Assembly: GCA_029718625.1 (NCBI GenBank)
Contig: CM056376.1
Span: 87,872,333 to 87,936,332 of the forward strand
Origin: Synaphobranchus kaupii
Lineage: Eukaryota > Chordata > Actinopteri > Anguilliformes > Synaphobranchidae
Length of the DNA: 64,000 nt
Reading direction: 5' to 3'
The position numbers and the translations under genes were made by a program. Each line of letters opens with the position of its first letter. Position 1 is the stretch's first letter. Under the pieces are notes generated by a model, which had not been told where the DNA came from, ran no database searches, and worked only from the letters and a program-made list of their open reading frames with translations. This document shows, piece by piece, positions 12,601-24,647 of the stretch.

Positions 12601-13130
12601 GTAAGATGGTTTATTCCACATGTTAATAGCCTCTTTATTTCAGCTCACCCACAAAATCATTCTTTAACACAGCACTTTAATGAATGCATAGGTAACTAGG
12701 AAAAGCCATTTAATTGATATCTACTTCAAATACAGTATTAGAGAGCTCTTTTGAAAAACCAAGCTCTTTATGCACGTGACAATTCACCACAGTCAATTAA
12801 AATGGGTAAATGCAAGAATGCAAATGAAATTAACATTGATTAATATTCCTCTTAATCAGGCTCCTCTATAATTATGACAGTAAATTGTAATAGACACTGA
12901 TGGTAATCACTCCAGTGTGTACGTCTTCAGTTTTCGTAAGAAGACGGGCTGTTGAGTTTACACGCAGCATAATTGAATGATACGCCTGTAAATGTGCATT
13001 GTAAGACTATCATCACCTCATTATGTGGTGAGCTTGTCCATTCAAACTGCCTTTTGATACTGTGCTATTTTCATTTGCGTTTGAGGGCCCATGAGTCTAA
13101 TGACGGGATGATGAGAGGAAGTATTTCCTC
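12601..13130. other. Gene-free, candidate conserved non-coding element
   Basis: About 500 bp dense in homeodomain/POU-like cores (TTAATTGA, CAATTAAAATG, TGCAAATGAAATTAAC, CATAATTGAATGA) with almost no simple repeats and no open frame. It resembles known vertebrate enhancer sequence in style. No alignment was possible, so the call is an inference. Confidence 0.3.
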
Positions 13131-14360
13131 TTGGTGAGTTGAAGAAATGTCAATAACCAAAAAAAAAAAAAAAGGCTGAACTGGAATAAAAATTAGAATT
13201 CATTATACGTCTGAGTTCTCTAACCGTAAATACAGAAAATCTCTCAAACAAATGTACCGTAACCTTCGCATTAAAATTAAGACTCGCAAGGAGTTTTTAG
13301 CTATAGTTTCACAATATTTTTCTATACAGGTAGGCATAGGCAGAAAATAGCTTGTCAGTCAAGATGTCAAGTTAGAGTGGAGTGTCCAATTTGAAACTGG
13401 GAAATACTTTTGTGTGTGAAGATTCAGTTCAAGAATTACACTGAAGAAATAGTTTAATCTGAAACACAGGAATATTTTTGGTTTTTAATTTATTTATGTA
13501 TTTTTTTACCTGTCGTATTGCTAGGAAATGTTTCCATTCGTTTAGAAAGACAATCTCCGAAAACTTCCTTTCCCAATTTCTTCTAAATGAGATGTTTCGG
13601 CATTGTTAGAGGGCTTTGGAAGTCTTAGAGTGCACTTCACATTTTTTGAAATTACGTTCTTCAAGGTTCAATTCAAGTGCTGGTAGCAGAGGCTTAATTT
13701 TCAGTCGCTATCAGGAAGGCCTAGCAGCAGTATCCGGGAGCCACAAATACGGCACTTCGAATAAATTCAGCTGAACTATCTTTGCAGTCTGCAGTTATCT
13801 AGTCATTTCACAGCCCATTTCCTAATTGTCATCTGAGGTTTATTCAACTGTGCGCTCCACAGAAGAACCTTTCACATTCAAATTCCACCATTCAAAAGGG
13901 CGCCGCTCACACGAGTCCATCAGAACGGCTGCTCTCCAAACCAGAACAACCCCAAATTAACATGGCAGTACGTTAAGAGGTTCCAATCAAAGGGCAGAAT
14001 GTTTTTTTTTTTTTTAAAGAAAAAGGACTGCAGCTTGTGATTTGTAGCCTCATTGAGAATTTTTTTTTTTTTTAAATATGGGATTACGTGAAGTCTGAAA
14101 TTGTTATGAATATTAAGTACCTGTGGAAATGCATGGCTTTGTATCTCTGAGAAACAGTCTTTAATTCTGTGTGTAGTGTGGACTGACAAGGCTTGCTAAT
14201 GTCAAGAAATTGCAGTCAGTGGTAGCCAATTCTAAACCATAAACCTAAAGCCAATGTCCAAAGTACACATTTCGGAATCATATTGGTTTGGCTTGGACAC
14301 TGGTCAGAACCATCAACTATAGTCAAACATACCAGCCATAATAAATTCTCCCAGTACAGC
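13131..14360. other. Gene-free stretch with A/T homopolymers
   Basis: There is a poly-A run at about 13159-13173 and T runs at 14002-14014 and 14060-14073. No gene or repeat terminus is recognised. Confidence 0.5.
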
Positions 14361-15200
14361 AGTTAACCCAGGCAGAGGTCACCACATTCCCTTGCCTCCA
14401 GCCGGTGAGCACTTCATTTTATTCTGTTTCAAGGAGCAATTAGTGACTCTCGTCTCCGGCCGTCATGGATCGGTAAGGTACCCCTCCTCACCAACCGCCA
14501 CCTTCACAGCACCACGTCTGGATCAGACTCTGTGATTAATGGGCCCAGGGAGGCACACTCCGCTAATCCAGGACTCTAGGGCTGACAGACCGACAAGGTC
14601 CTAGGAGTAGCCCCCACCCCAAGGGACTGGTGCTCATTGTAAAGCTGCACTAAACAGCCACTCTCTAGGCCAGTTTAATTTGAATAAAAATGGGAACATG
14701 CTCAAGCAGGCTCTCGATTCATGTGGTGCTGATAAACTTCGGCCTCTATCAAACTGATGGAAAAACCACCAGGAGCGCAGCGCCACGCGCCTCTAGTTAA
14801 GGCCGGACTGTATCCGAGTCAATACGACTAGCAAGAAAACTGTAATATGATTCAGAATCTCTTCTGTCATCCTGTTCTAAGCATATGCAAGGATCTCTGC
14901 AGACTGAACATACTGTTGACTGCACAAACTGCCACGGTTTATCCCATCCAAACAATTAACTTTACTTTAGTTCCATTGCGCACGGTGGAAGGCTGACGTG
15001 AATGTAATCCGACCCTGCAGCTCTCAAAGACTGGAGGACCCATGCCTCATATAAATATTGGATTTTTATTGTGGTCACCAAATGTGCAGCTGTGAACTAT
15101 AAACCTGCTCCCTCAGGCCCCTGAAGTCCATGACATCATCCAGCCTTCAACATTCTAACATAGAACCAAAGGATTTTGGGGGTCAATTGAGATTCATATA
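14361..15200. other. Gene-free, candidate conserved non-coding DNA
   Basis: The 14400-14800 interval is GC-balanced, free of simple repeats and carries words such as CAATTAGTGACTC and GTGATTAATGGGCCC. There is no supported reading frame. Conservation is suspected but not tested. Confidence 0.22.
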
Positions 15201-15220
15201 CGAGATTAGCTGTCGTAGAC

Positions 15221-15342
15221 CAGTGGTTTCCAAACCTCTCCTCGGGTACCCCAAGCTCATGACTAGTTGCATCAGGTGTGCTTGTGACGGAACATATTGG
15301 CACCGGCTGGGGGTACCTGAGGAGAGCTTTGGGGTACCGCTG
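15221..15342. mobile_element. hAT-type MITE, 122 bp
   Basis: It starts CAGTGGTTTCCAAACCTCTC and ends with inverted AGAGCTTTGGGGTACCGCTG. The pairing extends through CTCGGGTACCCC/GGGGGTACCTGAGGAG. The flanks TCGTAGAC (15213-15220) and CCTTAGAC (15343-15350) match at 6 of 8, consistent with a decayed 8-bp hAT duplication. Confidence 0.8.
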
Positions 15343-15911
15343 CCTTAGACTAAAGCAGTATCATGGTCTGATTATGCAATACTAATGGCCCAGTTCAGGC
15401 ACAACATGGTTCCCATCGCATTGTACTGTGTTAAAATGGCTTTATTTAATTTTAATTTGTATTATGTTATATCAGTTGGTTGGACACTAACTCATCAAAA
15501 GAAGTTTGTACTGAACATCTACTACACCACACTGCCTCACACACAGGCCTAGTGAAGACAATCCTTACAAACAAGTTGAATTTCATACATGCTCTGAATT
15601 CTATTTTCCATTGATAGATATTTTGTGGAAATGTACTCTACTCTCATGCACAATAGATTCTTTGTTGAAATATCCCCATGTGCCTTAAAACAGTAAGAAG
15701 AGCAAGGAAGTGAAAGCATTTCACAATTTCTCCCCGAGGAATTCAATCAGACCCTGGCGTGTTGACGCTCTGCTGTTTTCCTCCATTCCCAGAATATCGA
15801 GCGCTAAAAGGTCAGATGGATGACACAAGCATTAAGAGGACGGATGAAGGAGAACTGCCTACTGCTATGGTGGCTTTGGGCGCAATTATAGTGAGATTAG
15901 AGCGAGATCCC

Positions 15912-16154
15912 AGCAAAGCTGGCTTCATCCTATTCCTTCATTCTGTTAGGAGCACGTCATGTGACACAGGAAGCAAAGCTGGCTTCATCCCATTCCTTCA
16001 TTCTGTTAGGAGCACGTCATGTGACACAGGAAGCAAAGCTGGCTTCATCCCATTCCTTCATTCTGTTAGGAGCACGTCATGTGACACAGGAAGCAAAGCT
16101 GGCTTCATCCCATTCTTTCATTCTGTTAGGAGCACGTCAGGTGACACAGGAAGC
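15912..16154 (+). repeat. 60-bp minisatellite, four copies, reading frame kept open
   Basis: Four head-to-tail copies of a 60-bp unit (AGCAAAGCTGGCTTCATCC ... GTGACACAGGA) differ by only a few substitutions. Because 60 is a multiple of 3, the unit keeps two frames open. One reads a 20-residue repeat with core AGFIPFLHS inside a 136-codon frame (15759-16169). There is no sign of splice sites, a signal peptide or a known domain, so I treat the frame as a by-product of the repeat. Near-identity of the copies points to recent expansion. Confidence 0.9.
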
Positions 16155-16162
16155 CTCGGAAA

Positions 16163-17616
16163 AGGCTAAACGAAATGGGGCAGCCTCCCCCATTTCCTCG
16201 TTTACAATGCAAACTGCGGTAAGCCTTCCGTACATCGAGGCTTCTGTGGTGTTATGCAGTTCAGTTTTTTACAATCACAACTGTGACCATTTGAACTTGT
16301 CACCGATTAACAGAAAAGTATAATGCAAACATGGAACACTAACGTGAATTAATCCATCAACTTATATTTAATTAAAATTGTATTTCATATATCAACCTCC
16401 CAACTGCCTGAGGAAGGCATTTTGTTACTAAATTAGTTATTTTTATACACAATTTTCTCTTTTCTCCCAATCGTATCTGCTGGCCAGGACTGGTGCAATG
16501 TTGTCTATTAACTTAAGAGTGCAGACAAATGCAAGCTCTCCAACCAATAATTCATTGCTTACTTTCACTATGCTACACAGTTGCACAGCTGCACAGTCAT
16601 TGTCAGAGGAGATGCACAGGCAGACGACAGGTGCCAAATCAACTGACTGTAGGGTTGTACGATGCAACACAAAAGCCACAGTTTGCAAATTCAGCACCAG
16701 GCCATACAACTCCTCACTATATTTCAAACCTGAAGTCCTGTCTGGCATGAGGTAAATTCAGTTGCACGGGTTGAGTCCCGTTACCTTCTTTCAACCTTTC
16801 CCAGACCCATACCCCATGACAGACGGCAAGTGAGATATTAATGGAGCGGATGATGCATTTTTGAACAGTGTTGAGTATCTACCTCTGTCCCTATCTTCGT
16901 CTGTCGCTCTGTGAGACGGTGATCTGAGTGATGGCCATCATTAGGAATGTTCTCGGCAGGGTTAATGGGCTGTCATAAGGAAACCAGTGTCCGGATTTCA
17001 GAGAGTGCCTTTCAACCCGCACAGTTAAATATGCATGAGCTGTGTGTGTGGTGTGTGTGTGTGTGTGTGTGTGTGTCTGTGAGTTTTGTGGTCCTTACCA
17101 GTGTAAATGAAAGTGAGGGCTATGATTGATCTGATTCTGTATTGATCAATAGTGAACATTGGAATATCCACTGTGCAGCATACATTTATTTAGATATGAC
17201 TGCAAACATGTCAATAATCTGTCTAAAACACTGAACAGCAATATATTCAGTGACATACAGACTATAGTCATTATCTTTGCATAAATTATGTCACAGTTGG
17301 AAATAGATTACTAATAATATGCATGTGAGCAGCTATTCCTTCAATAGTTAAACTCTATTGCCTTAAATATATTATTATTGCAGTGGAAAAGTGAGCCTGA
17401 AATTATGCTTTTCCACAAAGCACTTAACCTTTAATCATAAGAATGAGAACAGGCAGTGGAGCTGTTGAAAAGGGGAATATGGTTTCCATTGCTCAAGGTG
17501 TATTGTGATGGAAACCACAGATAAGCTTAATAATAGGTATACATTATATATGAAACAAGAACAAGAAATGTCACTTCATGAATATTTACACGCTGTATAT
17601 GTATACAGTATACTAT
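16163..17616. other. Gene-free stretch, unexplained block open on both strands, GT tract
   Basis: A block at 16443-16755 is open on both strands (101 codons minus, 85 codons plus) but shows no motif. It could be an old dispersed repeat. A (GT)n tract lies at 17041-17081. Nothing else is recognised. Confidence 0.4.
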
Positions 17617-18362
17617 ACATCAGATCAAAAACATCTACGACGTAAAAAAAAAAAAAAGCCAAGTTACTCACGCATAGCCTACATAGCGCTGTCTATAAGT
17701 CCTTAATTCCAACTTTCAAAAACTAGGCCTGCCTTTAAAAGTATTGATATCAAAATGTGGCCAAGTTACAACTAACAATATTGCCTATCGTAGCTCACAC
17801 TAAATACACTAGCTCTATTCCAAAGCAATGCTATCCAAACTTTCCTAAATAATTTAATGCAACTTGGCCCTGTGTTTCTTCATCTTTGCATGTGAAGAGA
17901 TTGTGACTCATGGAACAACATATGATTTCAATTAATGTTTATAACAGTTGATGAATAATTACACTCCAGAAAGGATATGGTTGTACTTTGTTGGCAAGTT
18001 TACTTTAGAAAATGTACAGGTTTTAAAATGTTAACTGTTGCTACAGATTTCTTTACAATTCACAAACAGACATTTATATGAAGAAACATCGTGTACAATA
18101 GAGAAAGGGGTGATGAATAAATAAATGCAGATATAAATTAGTAATATTTTTACGTAGAAAATAGCGTACATATAGCATTTTTACAAACATATCCAGACAT
18201 GTTTGTGGGTCAGATGGTGGCAAATAAGTAATAGTACCAATTTTCTTAACATAATAATAGTTATGATATTTGCAAACAGAATTTTGTGAACACAAGGATA
18301 TCTATGCTCTGTATGACCACACAGGTTTTGATAGAAATCCAAATAAATAAAACAATAAATAC

Positions 18363-18396
<34 letters not shown>

Positions 18397-18864
18397 ATTT
18401 TATTAATTCTGTGCTTTTCATAGACCAAAAGCAGTGGATGCAGACAATTGTTCAAACATGCCCTATAGTGTAGTAATTTTTCTGTTTAATTTCTAAGTGC
18501 AACACATCTGAATCAGAGTATTTCCACTATAAATTATTTTCATTTTGCAGTTTGATGTGGCACATACAGTTGCATTGTCCACATTCTCTTGAGATGGTAA
18601 GATGAAGAAACACAGGGCCAAGTTGCATTAAATAATTTAGGAAAGTTCGGATAGCATTGCTTTGGAATAGAGCTAGTTTAGTTAGTGTGAGCTACGATAG
18701 GCAATATTGTTAGTTGTAACTTGGCCACATTTTGATATCAATACTTTTAAAGGCAGGCCTAGTTTTTGCAAGTTGGAATTAAGGACTTATAGACAGCGCT
18801 ATGTAGGCTATGCATGAGTAACTTGTCTTTTATTTACGGCGTAGACGTTTTTGATCTGATATCA
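17617..18864. mobile_element. Foldback element with about 255-bp inverted arms
   Basis: The left arm 17617-17888 and right arm 18600-18864 are inverted copies at roughly 90% identity, with outer ends ATCAGATCAAAAACATCTAC and GTAGACGTTTTTGATCTGAT. The arms are long and the 710-bp loop between them has no transposase frame, only an AAT microsatellite and AT-rich DNA. No clean target duplication is seen. A third, more diverged copy of the arm lies at 53126-53372, so it is a dispersed family. It fits a foldback or MITE class element of unassigned superfamily. Confidence 0.85.
18363..18395 (+). repeat. (AAT)n microsatellite
   Basis: About eleven uninterrupted AAT units in the loop of the foldback. 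The polytyrosine frame on the minus strand is an artefact of this repeat. Confidence 0.95.
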
Positions 18865-19039
18865 CTTCTTTTTTATAGCTAACTAATGATGAATAATGCA
18901 TGAAGATAAACATGGAGAGAGACATGCATTCCAAATAAATGCATGCAGACATTCACGTATTGACAAGAATGAGAACAGTTATCCTATTACAGACAGCACA
19001 AAATTACATTAAAAGAGTTTGTAGATGAGCAGTATTTAA

Positions 19040-20388
19040 CAGGGATGTCAACTTTGAGAGTTGGGCAAGAGAGAGAATAGACTTTCGGTGACCCAACCTG
19101 ACCCGACTCACCCCACCTGACCAATCATTGCCTCAGGAATGAAACACTCAATTCTAGTTTCAAATTCATAAAATTTTTTTACAGTCTGATATAGTTCAGT
19201 ATTACAAATTATTCAGCTACAGATTATAACGCTTTTCAAAAGGCACTTCACATTCTAGACACTTCACATTACACCACTAGTGCTCCTTATTATAGATGCT
19301 GGGGGAAATTATATAGGGCCTAATTGATTGATACAACTTCAATGATTCATTAATTTGGACAGGGGAAAATAACCATCACCATATTCACTTAGAAGAAAAC
19401 ATTAAATATTATGAAGAAACAATACTCCAAGGCCCAGCTTCATAGTACTTGTCAAACATAGAGAACTGGTATTGTATTGTGGGATTGGTGTGGGTTTTCA
19501 GGGGTCCATGGCTTTATTTTGACCATTTATTTGGAATCCTCATGTCTTAGTCATAATTAGGCTACAAGGAGCAATTTGGTACAAATTGGATGATTGGTAG
19601 TACTATATTTACAGAATATTATACGAATCCTACAACAGTAAAGGTCCAGTCTGGGTCCAGTCAATTAGCTTAATTTCTCAATGTATTCAATTAAATTCCT
19701 ACCAATGTCTACTAACCTTATCTATTTATAACTATAGAAAGCATTTTGTAACAATCTGAAATCTGGGTGTCAAAATCCTGTGTGTTTTACAAGGAATGAT
19801 CCACCTCTCATTTCAATTTGTCTTTTTAGCTAGCTAGCTAACGTTAGTAACAGCTAACAAGATTACATTAGTCTGATGTCACCTACGTTAACTAATTCTT
19901 AGGTTAACAAAGCATTCATATTGTTATTGCTGCAATGAATAGGCTAACAGTTAATAGTGCAAACATATTTGATCACTTATTCGTGATTTACTTTAAGTGC
20001 ATTTTCGTTTACTTACAGTCGACATTTGCGCTCAAGACAACTTGGATCGAGTCTGTTTTCCAAACTGCGCGATGCATTGTGCACTCCACCCTCTCACCCT
20101 TTCATCGCCAATGATAAGTGATTGGCCGGCGATGAAGGTGAGAGGGTGCAGTGTACGTGGAAGTGTGCCAGTTGGTTTGGAAAACGGCTATCTAACGGTG
20201 TGCAGTGCACACGCACGAGTTTCGGGACACGGGAAGTTGGGAAGTTGAACTATTTTTGCTATGAAAAAAAATGCAGTGTTCTTGCTGTTCCGTGAAAATG
20301 CGTGAGATATTTTGCTTTAGCGTGAGACCGTGAGAAAAAGGTCAAATGCGCAAGTCTCACGGTCAATGCGTGAAAGTTGACCTCCCTG
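19040..20388. mobile_element. hAT-like non-autonomous element, CAGGGATGTCAACTTT ends
   Basis: The left end CAGGGATGTCAACTTTGAGA and the right end CGTGAAAGTTGACCTCCCTG are inverted (16 of 20 match). CAGGG termini are typical of hAT. The flanks share ATTTAA (19034-19039, 20389-20394), shorter than the expected 8-bp duplication. No transposase frame is found in 1349 bp. The repeated CGTGAGA/TCTCACG words near the right end may be subterminal binding sites. Confidence 0.72.
20052..20187. repeat. Inverted repeat inside the hAT-like element
   Basis: The core arms 20088-20109 (ACCCTCTCACCCTTTCATCG...) and 20128-20147 pair almost perfectly. The pairing resumes outward at TGTTTTCCAAACTG (near 20053) and CAGTTGGTTTGGAAAAC (near 20169). 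This makes a hairpin of about 135 bp. Confidence 0.8.
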
Positions 20389-21734
20389 ATTTAATGTGTA
20401 ATGAAATACAATGAACAGCACCACCTGAGCTATGGATCATAAAGAAGCATGTAAATTAATGAGTCTATATGGAGACATGCATGCACAATGGGCTAGACGC
20501 AAACACATTCTAGCTGAAAGACATACAGCCTAAATAGCTAGTACAGCCTAAATAGTTTACATCAGTAAAATATGGAAATAACATTTAAGGTTAGGCTATT
20601 CGACACTGGATTGCCAGATGCGTAACTCCAACCTTCCATGTGTGGGCTACGAGCTAGCGAGCGAGCGAGTGAGTTCATAAGCACAGCAGATCGCAGTTTT
20701 TTTTCCGGTAGTGTAGAACGTTACCTGCGGGAAATGTTTTGGTACCGGACAGCTAGGTTTAGTTTAGTTTTCTGTAGTGCAATGAATGTAGGCTATAAGG
20801 CATGTTGATTTCGCTTCGTAGTAGCCTAGCTTGTATCTGCTTCCTGACTAGAAGCAGACTGACGTTTCTCTGGCAACAGTAAGTTGGCAAACAAGCTTAA
20901 TTGGACAACGCATATTTCCCAGGAATCTTAGCCAGAAAGAAAACAATAGGTACTACTAAGAAAGTACATACCAGAGATTCTTCTTCTTCTTCTTATTATT
21001 ATTATTATTATTATTATAATTAAAAGTGTTTGCAGTAAGCTACATTACCTGCAGAGTAGCGTAGACTAGAGCCACATTCGGAGTTTTTTTTAATTTTTTT
21101 AAAGTGACTAACCATGAATCAGATATGTTTGGGGAATTGGCGGTTTATTAATCCGATCTCTTAAAGGATTGCAGCTTAAAGGAGGCAGGTATACGGACCA
21201 TACCCGCAAAGAATAATTCTCCCCATTGGATAACATTGCGATGGAGGCAGGCAGTTTGGCAGGAAAAATAGGAAGAAGGAGAAAAAAACGGCAAAATAAC
21301 CCAAGTTTGGGGCTTTATTGTGTGGATGTGTGAAGTTTGAATGCTGTGTGGTTACATGAGGTCAGAACATACAGAAGTTGATGTTTTTAAGGGCTGAGAG
21401 TCTATGGTAATTCTGGTTACTTCCTGAAAAGTGCCAAACTCTCGGTGCTGTATAGGTATGGGGCATGCCCCGCCAAGCCGTAACTTGGCGGATGGCATGC
21501 CTGCCATCCCAATACATACATGTATAGTATATAGCCCTTCAGGAAAGGGCTATATGTTTCAAACTTTGAAATGTTTGTCACTTTGAGAGTGAAGTCAAAT
21601 TGCACCAATTTAAATAATTTATTTGAATAGTTACCTGCATTACACTTGTTTGGTGTGTTATACAGGGTATCATTGGATAATGATAACTTTTATGAGGTAA
21701 TAACCAATATTTAATCACTCTGACAGCAGGACTG
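20389..21734. other. Gene-free stretch, TTC/TTA repeat, GC hairpins
   Basis: No gene was recognised. It contains (TTC)n(TTA)n at about 20980-21018, a CGCCAAG/CTTGGCG hairpin near 21471-21490 bracketed by two GGCATGCC palindromes, and the perfect hairpin at 21529-21555. Confidence 0.5.
21529..21555. repeat. Perfect 11-bp stem hairpin
   Basis: ATATAGCCCTT (21529-21539) and AAGGGCTATAT (21545-21555) are perfect reverse complements around a 5-base loop. No T-run follows, so a terminator-like role is not suggested. It may mark a MITE centre or end. Confidence 0.8.
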
Positions 21735-22205
21735 CATTCAGATCTGAAATGTATTTTGAAATGTTTTCTTCCTGCCGTTCCTTTCCATTGCTTCAAGGGG
21801 GGAATCCCTAAAATTCCAGGATGAAATATTGCGGCCACACCAAGTGGGATTCGTTTCCAATTTAAGAAAGGGGAGGGAGTAATTATATTCCCTCGCTCCC
21901 TCGTTTATCCTCCATTCCACCAAGGGTATAAAATGCAAGCTTCCAGCAAGAAGGGAATCCCACAATGTAATGCTCCACATGGACAAAGTGGGCGGTCACG
22001 TTTCAACTCTATGGCGGTAGCGCTTCTTATATCGTTTGCGAGGGCCGCTCAGTTCCTTTTTGGTTTGTTTCTCGTCTGTCCTCCCTTGCAGAGCACCTGT
22101 TAAGTTTGCTTGCTGCGCAACACAAATTTTGTCACAAAATAGCTCAGTCGAGGGAAGAGAACAAGGGAAGGGAATGTGTTAAATTGTCTCAGAATGCAGC
22201 CCGGG
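21735..22205. repeat. Dispersed repeat, copy A
   Basis: This block is repeated in opposite orientation at 51308-51762 with high similarity along about 440 bp (shared words include GGTATAAAATGCAAGCTT and GAGGGAATATAATTACTCCC). Its ends look like GACTGCATTCAGATC on the left and GAATGCAGCCCGGG on the right, a possible short inverted terminus. Both copies read the same peptide AIFHPGILGIPPLKQW on one strand; that reflects the DNA repeat, not a gene. An imperfect 50-bp direct repeat (AATAACCAATATTYAATCA...) lies just outside both ends, near 21697 and 22222. Confidence 0.75.
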
Positions 22206-23572
22206 TCTCATTAGAACAGTTAATAACCAATATTCAATCAATCTGAAAGCAGGATTTCATTAGAACATTACTTTTTTCTATGTCAGAGGGGTATACTATG
22301 ACGCAGGATTACTTAGTCAGCTGGATAACTGCACTGACTAAAACCGGGAACAGCTCTTTTTACTTCAGTCCATGTTCCAGATTTGTTAATGTCATAAAAA
22401 TTTAGCCTTTGTGTCAGATAGAGAAACTGAAGACCATTGACCAAGAAATGTGCTAGAACGACACATGGGGTGAACAGGGTGTTCACAGCAAACTAAAGAT
22501 GGTTCTTGCATGTCATTAAAGGCATGGCAAGTGAGGGAACATTGAAAGGGGAGCAGCAGTTTGCGACCATGCAAGCAGCTCCCGACTACTCATCTCAACT
22601 TTATTTTTGTCCTTGCAACAGTAGTCAGTGGCACCAGACTGTGGCACTAATTTATACACTAGAACATTGTGTATAAGCTATCCAGCAACCCCTAACCATC
22701 TCAACTTACAGAGCTTCTAGCACTGCTCATTAATAGATACATCTGCCGTTGTGTTGAAAAATGTGTTAGAACACTGCACTTGGTATGTATATTGTGCAAT
22801 TACTTATGCAATTTTTTAAATACATAAAGCTTATCGGATGGCATATTCAATCCATTTCACACCTCTGTGTCACAAGAATTGGGTATTTTTTTCCCAAAAA
22901 TCCCATTCACAATAAAGTAAAATAACAATTATTTAAAATGCCTTTGGTGAGCCAGTGCTATTTCTTTCTCATTCACATCTATGCCAGGCTGCACTGTGGG
23001 CTTTTAATGAGGAGACCACTGTGTGACAGCAACATCGATAATCCAGCTCCGAGTTTTGCCTCGTGAGCCCAAAATGGGAGAGGCTGCAGACACTGCATTT
23101 AGACTGCTAATCATCCCGAACCTGTTTCTGATTGCTTTGCATGATTAGCCACTGTGTCCATTTAAACCAGGATCAACCTTCGGCAGAGGATCCCTTTTTA
23201 CTCAGCTGCCTTTGCCGTACCTTTAGTGCATTTGTATTTTACTAACGTTTACAGGGAGAGTAATCAGTTATTTTTGCCCCGCACGATCAAATCAAAAATA
23301 TTTATTGGAAAACGTACCCTTTTTTGTAATAGAATTTTGATGTGGACAGCATACTGCTCTGTTTGATTCAATCTGTATGAAAGAGAGAGAGAGAGGGGGG
23401 TCGGTTGCGGATGGGTGATCCTTATTTAAGCTGTCACATCTATTAATCACACTCAACAGGTTCGTGGGCAATTAGGTGTTTAAAGGTTTTTGGCCTCCCC
23501 TGCTTCATGTCAACGAGCCTCTGCTGGATCTGTGCCTGTGAGCTGGCCACTGTGAGTACACTAATAAGACAC
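22206..23572. other. Gene-free, candidate conserved non-coding block
   Basis: There is no coding region. About 22960-23240 is repeat-free, balanced in composition and rich in developmental-type words (GACTGCTAATCATCCCG, GCATGATTAGCCACTG). A short GA run lies at 23381-23393. The enhancer idea is untested. Confidence 0.28.
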
Positions 23573-23892
23573 AGGGGGCCCTATCTTGGCGATCTTGGCG
23601 CTTAGTCTAAGCGCATGGCGCTAAGTCCATTTAGGGCGTGTCCAAGTCTACTTTTGCTATTTTAACGGCGTGTTTTTTGGGCGCTAAGCACGGCGCAAGG
23701 TGAAACTGGGCTGAACCTAGTCTCTTCATTAATTATAGGTGTGTCTTGGGCGTGACATGCAATAAACCAATCAAAATGTCATATCCCATTCCCTTTAAAA
23801 GCCTGCTTTTCCACCTTGGCGGATTGCTTATGATGGCGAAACAGACATGCTCGTGCGTGTTTAGTGCGATCAAGGAATCGGCTATATGGATC

Positions 23893-23895
23893 AGT

Positions 23896-23933
<38 letters not shown>

Positions 23934-23935
23934 TA
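23893..23935 (+). repeat. (CAG)n(TAG)n trinucleotide repeat
   Basis: A run of CAG units passes into TAG units. On the plus strand it is read in the AGC/AGT frame as polyserine within a 70-codon frame. Confidence 0.9.
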
Positions 23936-24135
23936 TTATGAGTTCCCGTAATTCCTGACAGTGCTGTTTACAAAATATATGCTGTTAAATTTCATTAAAA
24001 GCACCTGCAACAGCTGAGAATAAGCGACCAATTGCTTCCTTCTCACCTTAGAAAACGCCAAATTAGCCTGCTTGTTTAACGAATTTCGTTTGATTATGCA
24101 ATGAACTCATGTTCAAGCTTCATCCGAAGTTCATT

Positions 24136-24647
24136 CCCAGATAGCAAGCGAACGTTGAATCGACTTAGATTCAGTGTGGAATGCCGACGTTGATTCAACA
24201 TCAATTTGCTCATCGAGATCACGTTGAATCAACGTCAGAATACCGACAAATATTGAATAATCAAGGTTAAATATAGCTAAACGTGATGTTTAAAAGTTGC
24301 AACGTTTGTCGCCATCACTGACTCACTCCATTAGCTAACTGAACTAGTTAGTAGCCGATAATGTCAGTAACTGTAGCCTAAATAATTTGCCTAACGTCAT
24401 ATTGCTTTGCCAGCTATTTGGTAGGCCTAGACATTAATTAGTGAACACGTAATAAAATTGATAAAAATACAACTTCATTGCAGTGAGTGTACTGTGGGCG
24501 AAAAAATAATCAATTTAGATTAATATTCAATATTTGTCGGTATTCTGACGTTGATTAAACGTGACCTCGATGAGCAAATTGATGTTGAATCAACGTCGGA
24601 ATTCCACATTGAATCTACGTCGATTCAACGTTCGCTTGCTATCTGGG
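24136..24647. mobile_element. Palindromic MITE nested in the 2.5-kb element
   Basis: Arms of about 125 bp, 24136-24261 (CCCAGATAGCAAGCGAACGT...) and 24518-24647 (...CGTTCGCTTGCTATCTGGG), are inverted copies at around 90% identity. The arms themselves are dense in ACGTTGAATCAACGT-type words. No clear target duplication is visible (ATT before, TTA after). It lies wholly inside 23576-26043, so it is either a later insertion or an inner module of that element. Confidence 0.85.

Noticed and set aside
15912..16154. CRISPR-like array
   Set aside because: The units are directly tandem with no unique spacers, in a eukaryotic context. It is a minisatellite.
16443..16755. Gene open on both strands (101 and 85 codons)
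   Set aside because: Neither frame shows a motif, start context or splice sites. It is kept only as an unexplained block.
21529..21555. Intrinsic terminator
   Set aside because: The stem-loop has no T-run after it, and bacterial-type terminators are not expected in this genome.
23746..23958. Polyserine protein frame of 70 codons as a real gene
   Set aside because: It lies inside the left part of a transposon and ends in a trinucleotide repeat. At most it is a decayed first exon of the element.
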